A DNA stretch of 64,000 nucleotides from Cupriavidus pauculus (lineage in GTDB: Bacteria; Pseudomonadota; Gammaproteobacteria; Burkholderiales; Burkholderiaceae), in contig NZ_VZOW01000007.1 in assembly GCF_008801835.1 (NCBI RefSeq), positions 1-64,000 of the forward strand, written 5' to 3'. Within the stretch, counting starts at the first letter, position 1. The number at the start of each line of letters is the position of its first letter. The position numbers were made by a program, and so were the translations under genes. The notes under the pieces are model-generated. The model had not been told where the DNA came from. It did not search any database and saw only the letters and a program-made list of their open reading frames with translations. Below, in pieces: positions 28,051 through 39,900 of this stretch.

Positions 28051-28278
28051 GTGGATAACCTCGGTGACCTGCGGTTGTTTGTGGAAGCCGCCGCGCTTGG
28101 CAGCTTGGCCGCCTGCAACTGGTGCTGCCCTGACTCGCCCGTGCACGCGCTGTTCCAGCGACGCCAGTTCATGGCCCCCCGCGTCCGCGCATTGCTCGAC
28201 TTCCTCGCCGAGCGCTTTGCCGAAAGCGCCAGTCAGTATGCGGCGTACCTTGACGGCAGCCGTATGACGCGGGACTGA
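28051..28278 (+). pseudogene. LysR regulator remnant with internal deletion
   Basis: The 75-residue frame from GTG 28051 reads VDNLGDLRLFVEAAALGSLAA, the usual start of a LysR helix-turn-helix, then jumps after about 22 residues to PRVRALLDFLAERF, the usual C-terminal helix of LysR proteins. About 200 residues in between are missing without loss of frame. The product cannot bind DNA normally. It probably once controlled the SDR gene. Confidence 0.75.
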
Positions 28279-28299
28279 GATCGCGCGGCCGGTCCGATT

Positions 28300-28314
28300 G
28301 CGCCCTTCGGGCGC
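28300..28314 (+). terminator. short hairpin after the LysR remnant
   Basis: GCGCCC and GGGCGC form a perfect 6-bp stem around TTC. Only a weak T-tract follows, so terminator activity is uncertain. Confidence 0.35.
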
Positions 28315-28602
28315 TTGAAAATCCTTCTCTGGTGGGGGAGTGCCGGCGGCAACCGCTGCGGGAGCGTCGCCGCAAGGTTGGTGTGCATTACGCCGTATCG
28401 TGTTTATCGGCGTTTTCAGCGGCGACTTTAATTCTCTTCGACTGCCCACTTGCCGCGCTGCGGCAAGCGTTTGTCCGGGCTCATGCGCCGCAAGCACGAC
28501 GGTTCCGCGCGAGATAGCGGTAGGCAAAGGTGCCGCGCGTGAAGCCCCGCAGAATCGTTGCGTGCCGCAGACACTCGAATCGATTACGCCCGCAAGGGGT
28601 AT

Positions 28603-28630
28603 TTGCCAGAAATCACACATTTGCTAATGT
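28603..28630 (+). promoter_or_regulatory. candidate sigma70 promoter for the TPS/CDI operon
   Basis: TTGCCA (28603) and TAATGT (28625) are separated by 16 bp in an AT-richer patch about 85 bp upstream of the small exoprotein start. The match to the consensus is moderate. Confidence 0.4.
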
Positions 28631-28712
28631 CGCGCCCCGGGTAGATTGCGGGGACAGCGCCTGACAAAGATCGGGCTCCCGCATCAATACATAGAAAAGT
28701 GGGAGTGGGTCG

Positions 28713-31259
28713 TTGTTTGAATTTCGGTTAGCACGGGGCCAGCTTGGGTCGCTGGTCTCATATTCGTGTGTGCGCGGCTCATTGGCAGGGCTTGCGTTCT
28801 TCGCACTGGCCGCGCGAGGCCATGCCGCCGGCATTGTGGCCGACGGCGGGACCGCCACCACAGTCAATGTGGGCGCTGGCGGCCGGATTACCGTTGGTGT
28901 GGCCGGCGCGGTAGGCGGCGTCTCGACCAACACCTATCGCGAGTTCAATGTGCCGCGCAGCGGCGTCGACCTCGACAATTCCGCGGCACGGGCGCGCACG
29001 ATCCTCAATCAAGTCACAGGTACCAATCCATCGCTGTTGGAAGGGCAACTGAGCGTGCTCGGTCCGCGCGCCAATGTGGTCATCGCCAATCCAAACGGCA
29101 TCAGCGTCAATGGCATGACGGTGCAGAACATGGGAAACCTGGCGCTGACCACCGGGCAGGTTTCATTCAACGATTTCACCGTCAACGGGCAATTGCAGCG
29201 CAACCTGGTGCTCACCACCAACCAGGGCGCCATCGACATCGGCCCCGGCGGCCTGTCCGGCACGCTGCTGAATCTGGAACTGATCGCCAAGCAACTGCGC
29301 GTTGCCGGCAAGGTCGAGAACCTCTACGGCGATGCCAACGCGCGGGTGCGCGCCGTGGTAGGCGACAGCCATGCCGAAGTGGATGCCAGCGTGTCGCCGG
29401 GAGACAACCAGACGCCGTGGATCAGCTACTCCGCGTCTGGCTCGGCATCGAAATCCATCGCGCTGGACATCACCGCCGCGGGCAGTCTGATGGCGGGTCG
29501 AATCGAACTGCTGGTGACGGACCAGGGCGCCGGCGTGCGCCATGCCGGCACCGCATATGCCACGGCTGGCGATTTTGTCATCTCCGGTAGCGGTGATCTG
29601 GAACTGGCATCCGGCAGGATCGGCGCGGCCAACGACGTGCTGATCGGGACGGGCGGCCTGCGCGGCACCGGGGCGATTGATGCGGGACGACATCTGCAAG
29701 TGTCATCGGCGCGCGTGACATTGGCGGACAGTGCGCTGTCGGCTGGCACGCGCACAGCGGGGGATCTGGTCATCGGTGCGCAGGGGCAAGTGCATGGCGA
29801 AGCGGTGGCGTTGACCGATACCAGGCTCAACGCGAGCGGCGGTCTGGGTCTGTTCGACGCCGGTCCGGGCGTTGTGTTGACCGGCGTGCAGGCCACGGCC
29901 GACGGCAACGTGGTGATGGAAGCGAGCGGCCCGGGCGGATTCACTGCGACGGCGGGCGCAGGGCGCACCGCGCTCACCGCGTCGCATGGCCAGCTTGCGC
30001 TGCGCGCCACCAACATCGCGCTTAGCGGAACTGACATTGATGGCGTTGGCGGTGTTTCGATTGCGTCTGGCGACGTGAGTCTGCGCGACACGGTTTTGCG
30101 CGCGTCGGGCGGTGGAGTCAGCATCGACGCACAGGGCGCGTGGCGCCAACTGGACTCGGACGTGTTGGCCGCGTCGGATATCACCTTGCGCAGCGCTTCG
30201 GCAAGGCTCGGCTCGGCGGCGCGGCAATCGACCATCGTGGCCAACGCGGGCGGCGTGCTGTTCGATGTGGCCGGTGATATCACCAACATGGGCGGGCTGA
30301 TCCAGGGGCAGCGCCGCATCGCTTCATCCGCCGCTTCTGCTGGCGCGGTGACGTTGCGCGCCGGGGGCGGCGTCTGGAACGAGTCGACGCCGCAGTATCT
30401 CGGCATTCTGTTCGGCGCGGCCGACGACGTAGTGGTCCGCGCGGGCGGGGACGTCGTCAATCGCCACGCGCGCATGTTGTCGAATGCGAAGCTCGACATC
30501 GCTGCCACGGGCGACCTGATCAACGAAATCACCAAGCAGCCCGGCACCAACGACGAGCAGCCTGTCATCGCATCGGCGTCCGCCCGCAGATGGTTGGTGC
30601 TGTCTCGGCGCAGCAGTACGTTCGATATCGACTATGGCACGGCGGATCGGCCGGATCAGGTCGCCTATCTGCTGTCCGATGCGGGCACCACGCTCAGCGG
30701 CAGAAATGTCATCAATACCGGTGGCGAGATTTATGCCAACAACGGTGCGATCCGCATCGACGCCGCCGATACGTTCCGCACCCAAGGCGTGACCACGGGA
30801 TCGGCTCACTATTCCCGCTCTTGCATGATCGTTTGCCGGACATCGGCCTCATCCGATACGGCGGTGATCGGCGGGCTGCTGTCCGCAGGCAGTGGCATCG
30901 AGATCCGTGCAGGGCGGCTGGCCGAGAATATCGGCGGTCGCGTGCTGGCGATCGGCGACCTCGATATCGATGCGCCCATGACATACGCCGCTGGCGTAAC
31001 GGGCTACACCGCCATCGCGCGCGAGCGCGGTTTCAAGGTGTTCTTCGGCGATACCTGGGCACGCCTGTACGCGATGGATGTAGGCGGAAGCTGGATGGCT
31101 ACCGGTCGCACGCGTGTAAGCGGTGATGCGGAAATCAACGGCGGCAGCTTCGATGGCGCGGTGACCGTTGCCGGTGCCACCACGCTGACGCGGGCGCGCC
31201 GCGTTGAGCCGGTATCGGTGGAAAGCCATCTCGGAATGACGTCATGGATGTGGCGATGA
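28713..31259 (+). CDS. small two-partner secretion exoprotein (TpsA, FHA-like)
   Basis: An 848-residue exoprotein beginning with TTG after GGGAG. A signal peptide ends near residue 42 (AARGHA), followed directly by the TPS secretion domain: NVPRSGVDLDNSAARA, ILNQVTGTNPS and the diagnostic VVIANPNGISVNGM. The remainder is beta-helical, Gly/Ala/Asp/Thr-rich repeat sequence to the end. No pre-toxin region or toxin domain is present, and it is short compared with FHA or CdiA. Its stop overlaps the transporter gene start, so the two are coupled. It could be an adhesin, or the shortened relic of a larger exoprotein. Confidence 0.88.
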   Translation: MFEFRLARGQLGSLVSYSCVRGSLAGLAFFALAARGHAAGIVADGGTATTVNVGAGGRITVGVAGAVGGVSTNTYREFNVPRSGVDLDNSAARARTILNQVTGTNPSLLEGQLSVLGPRANVVIANPNGISVNGMTVQNMGNLALTTGQVSFNDFTVNGQLQRNLVLTTNQGAIDIGPGGLSGTLLNLELIAKQLRVAGKVENLYGDANARVRAVVGDSHAEVDASVSPGDNQTPWISYSASGSASKSIALDITAAGSLMAGRIELLVTDQGAGVRHAGTAYATAGDFVISGSGDLELASGRIGAANDVLIGTGGLRGTGAIDAGRHLQVSSARVTLADSALSAGTRTAGDLVIGAQGQVHGEAVALTDTRLNASGGLGLFDAGPGVVLTGVQATADGNVVMEASGPGGFTATAGAGRTALTASHGQLALRATNIALSGTDIDGVGGVSIASGDVSLRDTVLRASGGGVSIDAQGAWRQLDSDVLAASDITLRSASARLGSAARQSTIVANAGGVLFDVAGDITNMGGLIQGQRRIASSAASAGAVTLRAGGGVWNESTPQYLGILFGAADDVVVRAGGDVVNRHARMLSNAKLDIAATGDLINEITKQPGTNDEQPVIASASARRWLVLSRRSSTFDIDYGTADRPDQVAYLLSDAGTTLSGRNVINTGGEIYANNGAIRIDAADTFRTQGVTTGSAHYSRSCMIVCRTSASSDTAVIGGLLSAGSGIEIRAGRLAENIGGRVLAIGDLDIDAPMTYAAGVTGYTAIARERGFKVFFGDTWARLYAMDVGGSWMATGRTRVSGDAEINGGSFDGAVTVAGATTLTRARRVEPVSVESHLGMTSWMWR

Positions 31260-33022
31260 GGCGCAACTTGCGACATCGGCTCCATCGCATCGCGTTGGCA
31301 ACGTGCGTTCTGGCCACGACCGGTGCCGCCCTTGCGCAAGTGCTGCCGGGCGCTCAAGGGCCGCTTCCGCCGGAAGATCCCGCGCAGCGACTGTTGCGCG
31401 AACAGCGCCAGCGCGACCTACAGCGCGAAGCCACACAACCACCAGCGCAGATCGAACATCAGGCGCCTCCGCCGTCCGACGTCCGCGTGGAGGAAATCGA
31501 CGAACCCGCCGCGACCTTCGACATCCGCCGGATCGAGGTCGAAGGCAACACGGTGCTCGGCGATGCCGAGGTCGCGGCAATCATCGCGCCGTTCGAAGGC
31601 CGCGCGCTTGGCGCGAATCGCATCAATCTGCTGCTGAGGCGCTTTACCGAAGCATTCGTCGCGCGCGGATATATCACCACGCGCGCCTATCTGGGTCAGC
31701 AGAACCTTGCCAGCGGCGTACTGCGCGTGACGGTGGTGCCGGGGCGCGTCGAATCATTCCAGCTCAACGGCAAGACATTGCGGCCGGGACCGCTGGCATT
31801 ATTCGATGCCACGGGCGGCGGCTGGGTGACCGATGCAGGCACCGTCTGGCAGTTTCCTGCGCCCGGCGACACGCTACGGTTGCAAGACCTGGAACAGGGC
31901 GTCGACCAGTTGAACCGCTTGCGCCGCAATCGCGCGGAAATGCAGATCCTGCCGGGCCAGACGCCGGGCGGGTCCGTCGTGGCGTTGACCAATCAGCCGG
32001 GCGACCGCTTCCGCTTCAATGCGGGCGTGGACAACTACGGCAGCCGCGTGACCGGCATCTCGCGCACGCGCGTCGGCATCGACGCCGACAATGCCCTTGG
32101 CTTGCAGGAATCGCTGGGCGTCAGCTACGTTGGCACCACCGATACCAATGCGGCCGTGGCGTCCGCCGCGGTGCCATTCGGCTACAACACGTTCAGCTAC
32201 ACGGCGTCGCTGTCCGAATACCAGAACGCCATTGGCGACACGGCACTGCTATATGGCCGCACCGTGGGCCACACGTTTGGCTGGAACCGCGTCATCACAC
32301 GCAATCAAACCGGCCGACAGGCGCTGGACCTGACGCTGACGTGGCGTAAGACCGAGCGTGAGATCAACAACCTTCAGCTCGATCCGCAGCGACTCACGAT
32401 CCTGCGCGCCGCGTGGAATGGCCTGTGGCGCTTTGCCGCAAACGGCCAGCAAGGCTACGTCACAGCGGAAGCCGGGTACTCGCGCGGGCTGTCCGCCTTC
32501 CACGCCACGCCGGATCCATCGGACATCCGGCACGACGAAGCGCACGCCCAGTTCAACAAGCTCGACGCCAATACCACGCTGCAGATGCCGCTGCCGTTGA
32601 TCGCCGGGCGCGCGCAGCTGGCGTGGCGCGCGCAGCTGGTGGGGCAGTGGACCAATGTCGCGCTATTCGGGTCCGAGCAAATCTACGCGGGCGGCATGAG
32701 CACGGTGCGCGGTTTTCGCGAAGGGGTGATCGCGGGCGACCGCGGCGCATATCTGCGCAACGAGTTGGCATGGGCCAATGCGCCGGTCGTTGCGGGCATC
32801 CGCATGGAACCGTACGTGTTTGTCGATGGCGGTGAAACGCAGTACGTGGCCACGCGGCAATGGCAGGCCGTGGTAGGCGCGGGCGCGGGCATCAGGCTGT
32901 CGGCGCAATGGGCCAAACAAACTTTCACGAGCGAACTGCTGGTGGGCGCGCCGCTGGCGCAGCCCGCCAATCTCGGGCCGAAGCGCGGCGTCGTGCTGGC
33001 CACCTTGAACTGGATCTACTAG
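31256..33022 (+). CDS. TpsB/FhaC/CdiB-type outer-membrane transporter
   Basis: A two-partner secretion transporter of 588 residues from ATG 31256 (ATGA overlap with the preceding stop; ATG 31244 is an alternative). After a signal peptide (ending ALAQ) and an N-terminal helix rich in Gln/Arg comes the first POTRA domain (FDIRRIEVEGNTVLGDAEV to about residue 165), then a second POTRA, and a 16-strand beta-barrel. The VRGF motif of loop L6 is visible in TVRGFREGVIAGDRG and the protein ends with an aromatic residue (NWIY). It should export the exoproteins encoded on both sides. Confidence 0.92.
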   Translation: MRRNLRHRLHRIALATCVLATTGAALAQVLPGAQGPLPPEDPAQRLLREQRQRDLQREATQPPAQIEHQAPPPSDVRVEEIDEPAATFDIRRIEVEGNTVLGDAEVAAIIAPFEGRALGANRINLLLRRFTEAFVARGYITTRAYLGQQNLASGVLRVTVVPGRVESFQLNGKTLRPGPLALFDATGGGWVTDAGTVWQFPAPGDTLRLQDLEQGVDQLNRLRRNRAEMQILPGQTPGGSVVALTNQPGDRFRFNAGVDNYGSRVTGISRTRVGIDADNALGLQESLGVSYVGTTDTNAAVASAAVPFGYNTFSYTASLSEYQNAIGDTALLYGRTVGHTFGWNRVITRNQTGRQALDLTLTWRKTEREINNLQLDPQRLTILRAAWNGLWRFAANGQQGYVTAEAGYSRGLSAFHATPDPSDIRHDEAHAQFNKLDANTTLQMPLPLIAGRAQLAWRAQLVGQWTNVALFGSEQIYAGGMSTVRGFREGVIAGDRGAYLRNELAWANAPVVAGIRMEPYVFVDGGETQYVATRQWQAVVGAGAGIRLSAQWAKQTFTSELLVGAPLAQPANLGPKRGVVLATLNWIY

Positions 33023-33040
33023 ACATTTGGGAGCACAAGC

Positions 33041-33847
33041 ATGCAAGGCAACATTATTCGTCTCGCTCTGGGTGCCGTCATCGCATTGGGGCTCCAGTGC
33101 GCGCACGCTGCCACGGTCAATGGCGTGGCCATCGCCGATACGGCGATCACCGACACCCTGCGGGCGACAGGTCTGCCCGATTCCCCCCAAGCGCGCGAAG
33201 CCATCAAGCAGCAGTTGATCGCGCGCGAACTGTTCCGCCAGGAGGCCGCCAAGGACAAGGCGCTGGAACAGCGTGCGGACGTGCGGGCGTCGCTGCGCGA
33301 GGCGCGCAACCAGGTGCTGATGCAGGCCTGGCTCAAGGACCATATCAAGCCCGCCCCGGTGACTGATGCAGAGGTACGGGCGCGCTACGACGCCATCGTC
33401 GCGACGCTGGGCGATCAGGAGTACAAGGCGCGCGTGATCGAAGTGACAGACGATGCCACGGCCGGCGCTGCGCTGGCACGCATCAAGGCTGGCGAGGACT
33501 TCGCAAAGGTGGCGCAGGCCGTCAGCCTCGCCCCGTCGAAGACCGCCGGCGGTGCGATGGAGTGGGTCAGCTTCAAGGTGCCGGTCCAGGAGGGCAAGAC
33601 CCAGAACCTGCCGTTGCCGATCGCCCAGGCCATGGCGTCGTTGCCCCCGGGTGCGATCACGCCCGCGCCCGTTGCGGTGGGCGAACGCCGCTATCTGGTC
33701 AAGGTTGATGCCGTGCGCCCGACGCAGATTCCCGCGTTCGAGACGGCGGCGCCTGGCATCAGGCAGGCGCTGCAGGCGCAGGCGCTGGAGCGCGCCACGC
33801 TGGCCCTGGTCACGAGCCTGCTGACCAAGGCAAAGATCACGCAGTAG
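33041..33847 (+). CDS. periplasmic parvulin-type peptidyl-prolyl isomerase/chaperone
   Basis: A 268-residue protein with a signal peptide (about 1-23, ending CAHA), an N-terminal SurA/PpiC-like helical region (residues 40-110), a parvulin domain (about 125-225, with the GEDFAKVAQAVSLAPSKTAGG segment) and a C-terminal helix. It lies 18 bp after the transporter gene. Bordetella pertussis Par27 is a parvulin of similar size that binds FHA in the periplasm, so a role in keeping the exoproteins unfolded before secretion is the best inference. Confidence 0.85.
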   Translation: MQGNIIRLALGAVIALGLQCAHAATVNGVAIADTAITDTLRATGLPDSPQAREAIKQQLIARELFRQEAAKDKALEQRADVRASLREARNQVLMQAWLKDHIKPAPVTDAEVRARYDAIVATLGDQEYKARVIEVTDDATAGAALARIKAGEDFAKVAQAVSLAPSKTAGGAMEWVSFKVPVQEGKTQNLPLPIAQAMASLPPGAITPAPVAVGERRYLVKVDAVRPTQIPAFETAAPGIRQALQAQALERATLALVTSLLTKAKITQ

Positions 33848-33936
33848 TTCGCGTCGCAATCACCGCGCCCGATTCGCCGGCGGCGTTTCACGCTGCCGTT
33901 TCCAAGTCTTTCGTCTGACGCTGTTCAGCCCCAACC

Positions 33937-36900
33937 ATGCAACGCGACCGCTCGGCCACGCTGTACCCCGCTTCCTCGACCGCCGCTGACGTTCCTGTGG
34001 ACGTGCCGGCCGACCTGTCGCTGGCCGACCGTGGCCGCCGCAGCGTGGCCGCGCGTGCCGTCGCGGCATGCTTGGCCACCACGCTGTGGGTCGGGCCGGT
34101 GTCGATCACGTTGCAGCAGTCCAGGCAGGCGGCGGGTGTGCTCGGTGCGGGCGCAATGCCTGTGGATGCCTTTGCCACGCACGTCGGCGCGGTGCGTCAG
34201 GGGCTGCTGCGCTGGGCGATGGACCAGTTGCCGGTGGTATTGCGCTTCGGCCCCGCCGAGGCCATGGCCGCGCCAGTGACCGATCCGGCGGCACCGATCC
34301 GCTTCACGCCGACGATCTCTGCCACGACCGGCCCGGGCGCGCCACAGGGCGGCGTGCCTGTGGTCGGCATCACCACGCCGAACGCCCAAGGCATCTCGCT
34401 GAACCAGTACCGCTCGTTCGTCGTCGACCCAATCGGGCTGATCCTCAACAACAGCACCACGGGCGGCGGTGCGTTTCTGGGCGGCCAGGTGGGCGCCAAT
34501 GCCAACCTGGCGGCATCGGGGCCGGCGCGGCTGATCATCAACCAAGTGACCAGCAATGCGCCGGCGCAAATCAACGGCATGGTCGAGGTGTTCGGCGCGC
34601 AGGCCGGCCTGGTGGTGGCCGCGCCCGGTGGCGTCTATACCAACGGCGCAGGCTTCACCAATACGTCGCAGGTCACCCTGACGACGGGCACCCCGCAGTG
34701 GCTATCGGCAACGGGGGCCGCCACGAGCTTCGACGCGGCTGCGTCGGCTGGATTTCTGGTCGAAGGCGGCCGCATCCAGATCGGCAACCCGACGCCGGGA
34801 TCGCCCAGCACCGGCATCGAAGGCACGGTCGGCAACATCAACCTGATCGGCGAGTCGATTGGTGTCGATGCGGCATTGAACGCTGGCCGCCAGGTCAACC
34901 TTGTGGCGGGCCGCCAACTGGTCAAGCCCGACGGCGACGGGTTCACGACCACGCCCACCGGGGCCAATAGCGCCGCCACCAATACTTCGGCCACGAACGG
35001 TCTGGCGATCGATGCCACGGCTTTTGGGGCGATGAATGCCGGGCAGATCCGCATCGTCAGCACCGCCGCAGGCGTGGGTGTGCGGGCCGATGGCAACCTC
35101 GCGGCGTCGGCGGGCAATCTCACCATCGATGCATCGGGCAACGTCAAGGTCGGCAGCACTTATGCCAAGCAGGAGGTGGCCTTCAACGCTGGCGGTGCGG
35201 TGGAGGCGGCTGGCAACGGTCGCGCCGAAGCGGCGTACATCGTCAACGCAGCCGGCGATGTCACGCTGGGCGGGACGCTGGAAGCAGGGCGCGGCGTCGC
35301 CGTGACGTCCGGTGGCGCCATTCGTGGCGCGGGCGGTGTCAAGGCACAGGACGCGGTGGCGCTCAATGCCGCCACCAACGTGGATGTGGGCGGTGCCGTG
35401 AACGGCGCGAGCATTGTCGTCAAGGCGGCCGGTCAGGACGGGCAGGGGGATATCCGACTGGGCGGCGATGTGACGTCGCCGGGGACCATCGCGCTGCAGG
35501 CCGCGCGGGATACCGTCATCGACGGCAGCGCGGTATCGGCCGGTGATCTGAACCTGGCCTCGCAACGCAACCTGACAATTCACGGCGCGGCGGGCAGCAC
35601 CACGGGCAACGTGTCTCTGACCGGTGTAGACGGCAGCGTGACGACCACGGGCAATGTGGTCTCGCCCGGCACGCTCAGCGTAAAGGCAGGTACCGATGTC
35701 AGCCTCGGCGGCCAGGTCGCGGCGACGGGGCAGCTCGATGTCACGGCGCAGACGGGCAGCATTGCCACCACCGGGCAGATCGGCAGCAATGCCGGCATCG
35801 CGCTGAAGGCGGCGCAGGATGTGACCGTGGGCGGCCAGGCGCAAAGCGCGGGCGATACCACCATCACTGCCACACGCGGCAATGTCGCGATCAATGGTGC
35901 ACTGACCAGCGACGCCAATACCACCATTTCTGCCGGTGGCGCCGCAAGCGTCTCGGGCAGCCTGTCGAGCGGTGGTAACGCCAGCGTATCGGCGGCGACA
36001 GGGTCGGCCACGATCAACGGATCGCTGACGAGCCTCGGCAATGCCAATGTCTCGGGCGCGCAGGACGTCACGCTATCGGGCAGCACGTTGGTGGGCGGCA
36101 ATCTCGGTGCGTCGGCAGGCCGGATGCTGACGGTTGGCGATCTCACCTGGATCGGCAAGGACGCGACGCTGCGCGGCGGCGATGTCTCGATCGGCGCACC
36201 GCAAGGCCAGCAGAACGCCGTCAGCGGCACCTTGGATGTTGCCGCCACGCGCGGCCTGACGCTGACCGGCGATACCACGGCCAACAACGTGAGGCTGAGC
36301 GGCGCAACCATCAGCAATGCGGGCGGTACGGCGGCCGTGCAGCAAATGCAGGTGTCGGGCGGAACGGTCACCAACACCGGGACGCTGGCCGGCAATGCCG
36401 TCACGCTGAACGTGACGAACCTGACCAACCGTGGCGTACTGGGCGGGCAGACCGTCAACGCCACGATTGGCAACGCGTTCGACAACGCGGCAGGATTGCT
36501 GTCCGGTGCGCAGACACTCACGGTGTCGGCCGGAGCGCTGGTGAATAACCAGGGCGGCACGCTGTTTGCCGGCGATCTTAGCGGCCAAAATCCGCTGAGC
36601 GGCAATCTGGCTTTTACGGTGTTCGGCAGCAACGGCAGCTTCAACAACGTTGGCGGTCAGGTGCTGGCCGGCAACAACCTCACGCTCAATGCGCCTAACC
36701 AGGTGTTCGATCCGTCGGCCACGGCCACGGGCAAGCTCGACGCCAACGGTACGCTGACGCTGGGCGCGCTGGCGATCAACAACACGGGAACGTGGATCGT
36801 GCCGGGCGGCAGCGTGGTACTCAACGCCAGCCAGGGCATCAGCAACAGCGGCACGATCCAGAAGGCGGGCGATTTGTCGCTGGCGACCGGCGGCGCCTTG

Positions 36901-39900
36901 ACCAACACCGGGCAGATCATCGGCGGCGCCAATGTGTCGCTGTCGTCCGGCAATCTGACCAATACGGGCACGCTGCACGCCAACGGTGACCTCGCGCTGG
37001 ATGGCAACATCACAAACCGCGGCGTGGCCGAGGCGCTGGGCAACGTCGTTATTACCGGCGGCAACTTCGACAACACCGGTGCCAAGACACAGGCCAACGG
37101 CAACCTGAAGATCGACATCGGTGGCACCGTGAGCAACGTCGCGGGCGTGATCGGCGCCAATGGCGACATGCATATCGCGGCTGGGGCGGTCATCAATGAT
37201 CGCTCGGGGCCGGTGGACGGCGGCAGCACGACGGGCAAAGTCAGCAACGATGCGCTGGTCAATTCGGCGGTGATCGGCAGCTATGCACCATGGGTATATT
37301 CGAATTGCGATTCGTGCTCGTGGATGCCCACGGCAGGCACGCCGACCAACCTGAAGATTGGCGATATCCGCCGCACGCCCGATGGCGCCGCGCTGGCGCC
37401 GGAAGTCGGCAACTACCCCTATACTTCGGGCGGGGAAGCTGGCATTTCATGGATTTCGATGTGGCAACTGGTGGATGCCACGAGCCCGTACCCCGCGAAT
37501 GCCGTGGGTATGGCAATTGCGTTGCCCACCGTGGACCGCACCATCGTCAAGCAGGCGGACGGCGTTGCTGGCCAGATCATCGCTGGCGGCAATCTCGATA
37601 TCAGCGCGTCGACGCTCTCCAACAAGGGCGGCGTCATTTCCGCCGCGCGCAACGTCACGCTCAATGTCGGCAACCTGGACAATGGCAGATCCGCCACGCT
37701 GGTCGATAGCGTGACAGACGCGGTCAATCAGGCCGAATTCAATGCACTGCTGGCCCAGCTCAACAGGCTGGCACAAGCTGTTCCGCCATCCGATCAAACG
37801 GGCGCGAACCAGCAACTGCTGTTCGGCACGATCACACCGCCATGCATGGGCGACAGTTGTGGCATGCCGGCCATCACCGGTGCGCCGGTCAACGTCGGCC
37901 GCGATGTCAACAACGCCACCGTGTCGGCACCGACGCAGTCGTCCACCACTTCTCAGTTGGGCAAGGCGGGTCAGATTACCTCGGGCGGCAACCTGGCCCT
38001 GAACGGCACCGGCGACCTGACCAACACTGGCGACATCGCTGCCGCCGGCAACGTCAAAATCACCACTCCAGGTACCTTTACCAACAAAGGCGTCTACGAC
38101 GTCAGCGTGGCTACCCAGGTCGGCTGCGTCCCGGGCGGTGACTGCCCCGATGACAGTTTTCCCACGGTGCAGTCGGTAGCCTGGAAGCAGACGCCTTCCA
38201 CCATTGCCGCGGGCAACGCGCTGACCATCAACGCAGGCGCCCTGCAGAACCTGAACGCCACGCTGGCGGCTCAGGGCAATGTCGATATCACGACAGGCGG
38301 CACCGTGACCAACCGCGCCGGTGCGATCCAGTCGGTCTCCGGCGATGTGTCGATTACGGCGGCCGCGCTGGTCAACCAGTCGCTCGATCCGATCAAGCTG
38401 CACAAGAGCTACGGCGGCCAGAATCCGCCTTATGCCGGCGGCTGCAATCCAGGCGGCACCTATGGCAATAGCCAATGCGCCGCCACCGAGGACGCTGCCG
38501 CCGGTCCCGCAGCGGTGATTTCGGGGGCGCGTGACGTCACGATCCAGACCGGATCGCTCAGTAACAATGGCGCGTTGATTAGCGGCGGCCGCAACGTCAA
38601 CGTGCAGGCCAGCGGCGGCGTGGACAACACCGCCATCGCACTGAACGCCGACTGGGTCGGACGCTGGCAGGAAGATCGCAGTGGCGGTGACCGCTGGCAC
38701 GATACGGGCGGCCGTTCGGTGCTGGGCAGCATCGCTTCCGGCATCCAGGCGGGCAACGCGCTGACCGTCAATTCGGGTGGGCAGATCGTCAACACCGGCA
38801 ATCTGCTGGGCACAGTCGTCGACCTGACCGGTGCGTCGATGGTCAATGGCATTACCAGCCCGAACCAGCCCACGCCGCCGATCGCCACGCCGCAGCAGGT
38901 CATCCCCCTCGGCCCGGCGCCGGTGCCAGCGGGATCGCTGCCGCCTACGGCAACTGTCACGCCCGATCCGACCGAGCCGTGGCAATTCACGCCGGTGGTG
39001 GTGGCAACGCCCACCGCGCCGACGGCCACGACGCCGCCGGCCGTCGACTGGCACTTCAATGCCAAACCGGACGGCACGCCGGTGACCAGTCCCACCACGT
39101 CTAACGACCGCGCGCAGTACGTCAGCCCGAACCCGGCTACCGGCGTGCTGGCTGGCGTGACACCGGACAGTCTGCTGGCGCAATTGCCGCCGGAGCTGCG
39201 TCCGGGGAACGTGACGTTCTACTACGACCCGTATACCGAAGGGCAAAAGCTGCAACAGGCCGCCTTGGCACAGACGGGGCAGGAAAGCTTTATCAGCGGG
39301 CTGTCGTGGGACAGCCAGAACAACCTGTCGGTGACCGACCAGGAAAAACTGTCGCTGTACAAGAACGCCGCCGATTACGCGAAGGAACACAACCTTGCAC
39401 TTGGCCAGGCCCTGAGCGTGGATCAGGTGAAGGCGCTCGACGCGCCGATGCTGTGGTACGTCGAGCAGGCGGTACCGGACCCGCGCTGCACGCTGGCCAG
39501 CACGATCTGCCCGAGCGTCAACGCGCTGGTGCCGCAGGTCTATCTGCCGGAAGGCTATGCCCAGGCGCTGGCCGTGCCCACTGGAGGCACGATCAGCGGC
39601 GAGAACATCAAGCTGACCGTCGACGGCCAGCTTCGCAACACCGGGCAGGTCGTCGCGCGCGACACGCTGACGGTCAAGGCCGAAAGCATCGACCTGAGCC
39701 CGAACGTGGTGTCGATCGGCACCAACGCGTACAAGGCGCAGGGCGGCTGGAACGTGGTGACGGGCACGGTGGTGCAGCCGGGCGGCTTCCTGTCGGCGAT
39801 GCACATGGACATCGAAGCCGACAGCATCCGGGCCATTAACGACGCCTTCCGCGTGACGCGCGCCGACGGCACGGTCGACGCGGAAGCCAGCGCCGCGCTG

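Larger units (their letters stand above)
28279..28712. other. upstream region of the two-partner secretion locus
   Basis: About 430 bp without a supported gene. It holds a hairpin at 28300 and a sigma70-like promoter at 28603. The frames reading through it have no recognisable family. Confidence 0.4.

Noticed and set aside
35000-37200. Possible tandem DNA repeat or CRISPR-like array inside cdiA
   Set aside because: The repetition is at protein level (FHA-type beta-helix turns), with variable unit length and no conserved spacer structure.
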